From assembly GCA_947311815.1 (NCBI GenBank), contig CAMZMA010000025.1:1-9006 (forward strand): 9,006 nt of DNA, in the 5' to 3' direction. This DNA comes from an uncultured Flavobacteriaceae bacterium. GTDB taxonomy: Bacteria; Bacteroidota; Bacteroidia; Flavobacteriales; Flavobacteriaceae. Position numbers and translations under genes: made by a program. Positions 6,334-9,006 of this stretch are shown piece by piece (the stretch's first letter is position 1; every line of letters starts with the position of its first letter). Under the pieces are notes generated by a model. The model did no database searches and was not told the DNA's origin. It worked only from the letters and a program-made list of their open reading frames with translations.

Positions 6334-6360
6334 TTTTAGTAAGTTTTTATTTTTATTGAT

Positions 6361-6855
6361 TTATGAGCAACAAGTACTCGTTTTTTCTGTACCACAACAA
6401 GATGATGTTGTTTCTGAAACATCTTCTACAACACGAGTATCAGGAGCTTTACACAAGGTTTTTTCTTCAAATAATTGAATGATTAAACGTTCTGCATTTT
6501 TAGAAAAATTAGCGATTTTTAATACGGATGTATGAAAATGATCATTCCCGAATTCTACTTTTATTTCTGTCGATAAAAGTAAAGGCTTAATACTATTCAC
6601 TCTATTTAATATAGACAATGCTTTGTTGGTTGTTAAATAATCGGTTTTACCAATTTCTGATGGGCTTTCCCAAAGTTGTATTTGAGTTTCTTTCCAATGA
6701 TTGGTGTTCCCACCACAATCTACAGTGTTAAAAGTTACGTTTTTTACTTCTGTAAGATGATAATTTGCGCCAATTAATTTACCAACTTCATATTCGAAAA
6801 CCAATTCTTTATTTGGGTTGTTTTCTAATAAATTTAAAAATTCGTTTGTTTTCAT
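6361..6855 (-). CDS. DUF6428 family protein with Cys-Cys tail
   Basis: A 164-residue soluble protein without a signal peptide, recognised as the DUF6428 family that follows arsR in many Bacteroidota arsenic operons. Its function is unknown. Visible landmarks are MKTNEFLNLLENNPNKELVFEY at the start (helix then strand), a VDCGG turn (Cys47), NHWKETQIQLW (52-62), a helix around NKALSILNRV, and GNDHFHTS with two further histidines. After Cys135 a disordered tail carries Cys153-154 and Cys162-163. The tail SSCCG...TSTCC closely resembles the end of the neighbouring thioredoxin (SSCCG...ESSCC). His and Cys content suggests metalloid binding, but this is inference. It lies 50 bp after arsR behind a second ATCG-N8-CGAT site. 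Confidence 0.82.
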   Translation of the reverse strand: MKTNEFLNLLENNPNKELVFEYEVGKLIGANYHLTEVKNVTFNTVDCGGNTNHWKETQIQLWESPSEIGKTDYLTTNKALSILNRVNSIKPLLLSTEIKVEFGNDHFHTSVLKIANFSKNAERLIIQLFEEKTLCKAPDTRVVEDVSETTSSCCGTEKTSTCCS

Positions 6856-6859
6856 TTTG

Positions 6860-6886
6860 CGATTATTTTAATCGTAATTTCACGAT
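6860..6886 (-). promoter_or_regulatory. Second candidate ArsR site and small hairpin before DUF6428
   Basis: Bases 6871-6886 read ATCG-N8-CGAT, the same half-sites and spacing as at the arsR promoter. Overlapping them, 6860-6874 is a perfect inverted repeat CGATTA-TTT-TAATCG only a few bases before the DUF6428 ATG. A weak promoter shape (TTG at 6896-6898, 19 bp, then TACGATTA) would sit over this site. The repeats are direct observation; an internal ArsR-controlled promoter is inference. Confidence 0.4.
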
Positions 6887-6905
6887 GATTATGGTCAAAA
6901 AAATA

Positions 6906-7238
6906 TTAGCAGCAACTAATTTTATCGAAGTCTTTGTTAAATAAAACTTCAAAAAGTTCTTGCGCTTTGTTCCAATTTTTTTGATGAATACAGTATTTAA
7001 TTCTGGGCGGATTTACATCACCTTGTATCAAACCAGCTTCTTTTAACTCTTTTAAATGTTGCGATATGGTAGATTGTGCCATCGGTAAAACTTCTACCAA
7101 ATCGCCCGTAAAACAACAGCTTTGGTTATTTAAATACTTTAAAATGGTTAAGCGTACTGGGTGCGATAGTGCTTTTGCAAATCGTGCCGTTTGTGCTGTG
7201 TCATCAGAATAACTTATATCTTGTGCTGTTCTTTTCAT
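6906..7238 (-). CDS. arsR: ArsR-family metalloid-responsive repressor
   Basis: A 110-residue winged-helix repressor of normal ArsR/SmtB length. Order: ARFAKALSHPVRLTILKYL (helix 2, 18-36), SCCFTGDLVEVL (40-51), the recognition helix QSTISQHLKELKEAGLI (55-71), and the wing ending PPRIKYCI (77-84). Candidate inducer ligands are Cys41-Cys42, at the place where E. coli ArsR has its CVCDLC set, plus Cys83 and the C-terminal Cys109-Cys110. Only part of the classical three-Cys motif is present, so tail cysteines may complete the trivalent arsenic site, a type known from other ArsR proteins with C-terminal ligands. It heads the operon and has a clear promoter with a palindrome over it, so autorepression is expected. 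Inducer identity (As(III), Sb(III) or a trivalent organoarsenical) is inferred. Confidence 0.92.
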   Translation of the reverse strand: MKRTAQDISYSDDTAQTARFAKALSHPVRLTILKYLNNQSCCFTGDLVEVLPMAQSTISQHLKELKEAGLIQGDVNPPRIKYCIHQKNWNKAQELFEVLFNKDFDKISCC

Positions 7239-7243
7239 TTGTT

Positions 7244-7259
7244 ATCGCAAATATACGAT
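7244..7259. promoter_or_regulatory. Candidate ArsR operator
   Basis: A 16-bp dyad ATCG-N8-CGAT whose spacer is exactly the -7 element, so a bound ArsR dimer would block promoter opening. Inner bases are partly symmetric as well. The same motif recurs at 6871-6886. Confidence 0.6.
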
Positions 7260-7277
7260 GAATAAAATAATTAACAA
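7248..7277 (-). promoter_or_regulatory. arsR operon promoter
   Basis: On the minus strand TTG (7277-7275), a 19-bp spacer and TATATTTG (7255-7248) match the Bacteroidota housekeeping consensus TTG-N19-TAnnTTTG exactly. The start ATG of arsR is about 10 bases below the element, so the leader is nearly absent. Confidence 0.75.
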
Positions 7278-7349
7278 TTTTTTTTCGATGTTTTTTAGTA
7301 GAAACTGTAAGTTTTTATAACACTACATGCGTTGACTGAGCGTATCTTA

Positions 7350-7365
7350 CCTGTCGGCAGACAGG
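7350..7365. repeat. REP-like GC-rich hairpin
   Basis: A perfect 6-bp stem CCTGTC / GACAGG encloses the loop GGCA. This is a GC-rich island in an otherwise AT-rich intergenic stretch, with no T-run on either side, so it is not a good intrinsic terminator. A weaker outer pairing GCGTT (7329-7333) / AACGC (7386-7390) surrounds it. Its look (CTGTCNGCNGACAG) recalls dispersed palindromes scattered through Flavobacteriaceae genomes; copy number cannot be judged from one window. Confidence 0.55.
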
Positions 7366-7396
7366 GTTGAAATCAATACTAATAAAACGCTGATTT

Positions 7397-7621
7397 CTAA
7401 CAACATCTGCTATCAGAACAGGCATTTTTATCTTCTTGAATTGGCGGACAAGGCACAGAACCATACGAACAATACACACAGCAATCGCCTTCTAACGGTT
7501 TTAAAATAGATTTACATTGTGTGCATTCATAAAAAAACTGACACGCATCGGTTGGCATTTCTTCTTCTTGTTGATGTTGGCATTTTGGGCAAGTAATAGT
7601 AGATTTTAATTCGATTTTCAT
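7397..7621 (-). CDS. GDCCVxC domain protein (Cys form), CC tail
   Basis: A 74-residue protein with twelve cysteines. CPKC (11-14), Cys27 and CTQC (33-36) look like a small zinc-ribbon-type unit. The family hallmark GDCCVYCSYG lies at 45-54 (Cys47, Cys48, Cys51), followed by VPCPPIQ (Cys58). This is the GDCCVxC family, some of whose members are selenoproteins. Here all positions are TGC or TGT, so it is the all-cysteine form. The C-terminus ends SRCC, like the neighbouring operon proteins. It lies on the same strand just upstream of arsR, separated by 158 bp containing the REP-like hairpin and the arsR promoter, so it is probably its own transcript. Its role is unknown; metal, metalloid or redox chemistry is plausible from the cysteine content and location. 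Confidence 0.8.
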   Translation of the reverse strand: MKIELKSTITCPKCQHQQEEEMPTDACQFFYECTQCKSILKPLEGDCCVYCSYGSVPCPPIQEDKNACSDSRCC

Positions 7622-7646
7622 AAGTAAAAATTCAGAGAGATAATCG

Positions 7647-7678
7647 CTAAGATAGTAAAAACAAAAAACCGTTTACAA
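7647..7678 (-). promoter_or_regulatory. Candidate promoter of the GDCCVxC gene
   Basis: On the minus strand TTG (7678-7676), 21 bp and TATCTTAG (7654-7647), one mismatch from TAnnTTTG. It is followed at once by CGATTAT, resembling the arsR promoter where TATATTTG is followed by CGATAAC. The left ATCG half-site is missing. The -33 box overlaps the terminator stem-loop. Confidence 0.4.
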
Positions 7679-7697
7679 AAATGCAAACGGTTTTTTT
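7663..7697 (-). terminator. Bidirectional intrinsic terminator
   Basis: A perfect 12-bp stem AAAAAACCGTTT (7663-7674) / AAACGGTTTTTT (7685-7696) with a 10-base loop. It has A/T-runs on both sides, so it can end transcription in either direction. It would stop leftward transcripts from the ABC/DUF3276 region before the GDCCVxC gene. Confidence 0.85.
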
Positions 7698-7764
7698 AAG
7701 TGTGTAAACTTAATTTGAATTAAAAATTTACTTGCTTACTAATACGGGAATAATGGTATTGTAA

Positions 7765-7788
7765 ACAAAAAGGCTTTTTAGTGCCTTA
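7765..7788 (-). terminator. Weak terminator-like hairpin at the DUF3276 stop
   Basis: On the minus strand AAGGC (7787-7783), an 8-base loop and GCCTT (7774-7770), followed by a short T-run. The stem begins inside the TAA stop codon. Only five pairs, so efficiency is doubtful; the stronger hairpin at 7663-7697 backs it up. The bases between the two (7698-7764) show nothing else I recognise. Confidence 0.45.
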
Positions 7789-8144
7789 AATGTCATCAAA
7801 AGAAATATCAGTAAAACTTTCTGTAGAGGTTTTTTCTTCTGTTATTTCTTCTTTTTTGAAATCTTTTTGATGTCGTTCGCTAATTACTTCGCTACCTTTT
7901 TCTTGCAAAATATAGTCGGTTGCTTTTTCTAGCATTTCTCTAAAATCAGCAAAATCTTCTTTGTACAAGTAAATTTTGTGTTTTTGATAATGAAACGTAC
8001 CGTCATCATGTGTAAATTTTTTACTTTCGGTAACCGTTAAGTAATAGTCGTCTGCTTTGGTAGCGCGTACATCAAAAAATACGTTCTTCTACCTGCTCTT
8101 AATATTTGCGAAAATATTTCTTCTTGTTCAACTCTCTCGCCCAT
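7786..8144 (-). pseudogene. DUF3276 (PUR-alpha-like) gene with one-base frameshift
   Basis: Two reading frames together make one DUF3276 protein, a PUR-like single-strand DNA/RNA-binding family conserved across Bacteroidota. Frame one starts at ATG 8144 and reads MGERVEQEEIF then ILRAGRRTYF, then goes out of frame to TAA at 8037. Frame two resumes at 8073 as DVRATKADDYYLTVTES, KKFTHDDGTFHYQKHKIYLYKEDF and ends at 7786 with an acidic tail. The join is a run of six A (8074-8079; six T in the message) where seven would restore RTYFFDVRATK. Total length 359 bp is one short of 120 codons. All codons on both sides look conserved, so the break is recent, a sequencing or assembly slip, or bypassed by -1 frameshifting: the zero-frame reading is U UUU UUG. 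Only the last 60 residues remain as a conventional open frame from a TTG at 7968. Confidence 0.85.
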
Positions 8145-8174
8145 AATTCAATTATAATTGTTCGTTTAGAATAG

Positions 8175-8204
8175 CAAATCTAATAAAATATTTATTGTAG
8201 CCAT
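8175..8204 (-). promoter_or_regulatory. Candidate promoter of the DUF3276 gene
   Basis: On the minus strand TAGATTTG (8182-8175) matches TAnnTTTG perfectly. The -33 position 19 bp upstream reads ATG rather than TTG. Transcription would start about 25 bases before ATG 8144, inside the 68-bp gap after the ABC gene. Confidence 0.45.
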
Positions 8205-8212
8205 GTTAAAGA

Positions 8213-9006
8213 TTAATTTTCTTTTTCTAAAAGTTGTTGTTCATACAGCTCTTTGTAGTAGCCTTTTTCTGTTATTAATTGATTATGAGTACCTTGTTGC
8301 GTAATTTCGCCTTCATCTAATACAATAATTTTATCGGCATTTTTTGCTGATGATGCTCTATGACTAATAATAAAAGTGGTTTTATTTTTAGATACAGCTT
8401 CTAGGTTTGATAATATTTTCTCTTCGGTTTCGGTATCTACTGCAGATAAGCAATCGTCAAAAATTAATATTTTAGGTTTTTTAATAATCGCTCTAGCAAT
8501 AGAAGTACGTTGTTTTTGTCCGCCCGAAAGCGTTACACCACGTTCGCCTAAAATGGTTTTATAACCATCTTTAAAACCGATAATGTTTTGATGAATTACC
8601 GCATTTTTGGCTGCTGCAATAATTTCTTCTTCGGTAGCATCTTCTTTTCCAAATTTTATATTGTTTTCAATGGTGTCTGAAAATAAAAATGGGTCTTGAG
8701 GTACAAAACCTATTTGATGCCTTATATCGTCTAAATTACATTCTTTAATCGGCTTATTATCAATAAAAATAGTTCCAGAAGTTGCATCGTACAAACGAGC
8801 AATTAAATGAACGATAGATGATTTTCCTGATCCTGTTTTTCCTAAAACGGCAATTGTTTCGCCTTTATTTACGGTAAAATTTACATTTTTTAAAGCAGTA
8901 ATATCTGTATCATCATAGGTTAAAGAAACATTTTTAAACTCAATAGTTCCGTTAATTTTTGTATGATTTTTGGTGTTGTTTTTAATTTCGGGCACTTGTT
9001 CTAAAA
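8213..9006 (-). CDS. ABC exporter, C-terminal nucleotide-binding domain (partial)
   Basis: The 3' end of an ABC transporter half-protein; 264 residues are visible and the frame stays open to the window edge. The GTG at 8995 is not a start, because the frame continues upstream as LEQVPEIK, a typical linker between membrane and ATPase domains. Motifs in order: A-loop LTYDD, Walker A GKTGSGKSS, Q-loop GFVPQDPFLFSDTIENNI, signature LSGGQKQR, Walker B KILIFDD, D-loop LSAVD, H-loop FIISHRASS. The layout is that of MsbA/MdlB-like type IV exporters. The residue after Walker B is Asp (IFDDCLSAVD) where the catalytic Glu is normal, as in the degenerate half of heterodimeric exporters such as TM287 or BmrC. 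The partner and substrate are not visible. It lies 68 bp upstream of DUF3276. Confidence 0.92.
   Translation of the reverse strand, partial: LEQVPEIKNNTKNHTKINGTIEFKNVSLTYDDTDITALKNVNFTVNKGETIAVLGKTGSGKSSIVHLIARLYDATSGTIFIDNKPIKECNLDDIRHQIGFVPQDPFLFSDTIENNIKFGKEDATEEEIIAAAKNAVIHQNIIGFKDGYKTILGERGVTLSGGQKQRTSIARAIIKKPKILIFDDCLSAVDTETEEKILSNLEAVSKNKTTFIISHRASSAKNADKIIVLDEGEITQQGTHNQLITEKGYYKELYEQQLLEKEN

Noticed and set aside
7397..7621. Selenocysteine in the GDCCVxC protein
   Set aside because: All three hallmark positions are TGC or TGT, with no in-frame TGA.
7786..7968. The 60-codon frame as a complete small gene
   Set aside because: It starts at a TTG in the middle of a DUF3276 domain whose missing N-terminal part is present one frame away.
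8213..8995. GTG 8995 as the ABC gene start
   Set aside because: The frame stays open upstream to the window edge with a typical linker sequence, so the gene is truncated by the window.

Overview
The window looks like chromosomal DNA from a marine-type Flavobacteriaceae (Bacteroidota), for example a Tenacibaculum or Polaribacter relative. The evidence is low GC (about one third by eye), absent Shine-Dalgarno sequences, several promoters of the Bacteroidota form TTG-N19/21-TAnnTTTG, and families typical of that group (DUF3276, DUF6428, the IS1096-passenger-like protein). The genus is inference.

Layout. (1) 1-1289: a 7-bp tandem array, a PRiA4_ORF3/IS1096-passenger-like protein, and a PIN-domain toxin overlapped by its ribbon-helix-helix antitoxin, all on the minus strand. 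The TA promoter is flanked by two palindromic candidate operator sites. (2) 1438-3842, plus strand: a PaaI/MenI-type hotdog thioesterase, a second 7-bp array, a membrane-anchored alpha/beta hydrolase and a TTG-started isochorismate synthase, probably a menaquinone-linked cluster. (3) 3839-7238, minus strand: a six-gene ars-like operon read as arsR, DUF6428, small CxxC thioredoxin, ArsP-type (DUF318) permease, ArsF-type lipoprotein, ArsG-type CcdA-like membrane protein. Its last stop codon overlaps that of the isochorismate synthase. (4) 7397-7621, minus strand: a Cys-rich GDCCVxC protein with its own candidate promoter and an upstream terminator hairpin. (5) 7786-9006, minus strand: a DUF3276 (PUR-alpha-like) gene broken by one missing base in a homopolymer, and the C-terminal part of an ABC exporter that runs off the window.

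How the genes may work together. The ars-like operon has no ArsC, ACR3 or ArsB here. It carries ArsP-, ArsF- and ArsG-type proteins, which points to organic or aromatic arsenicals, or another thiol-seeking toxicant, rather than plain arsenate resistance. ArsR probably represses the operon through an ATCG-N8-CGAT site over the -7 element, and the same spaced motif recurs between arsR and DUF6428.

The most notable signals are: vicinal Cys-Cys tails on four unrelated proteins of the locus; a possible CxxC / membrane-Cys / CxxC relay across the inner membrane; the paired ATCG-N8-CGAT sites; polar TAG-phased heptad arrays directly after stop codons; and the DUF3276 frameshift, which falls exactly on a U UUU UUG slippery heptamer. 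No stretch over 300 bp lacks a gene.
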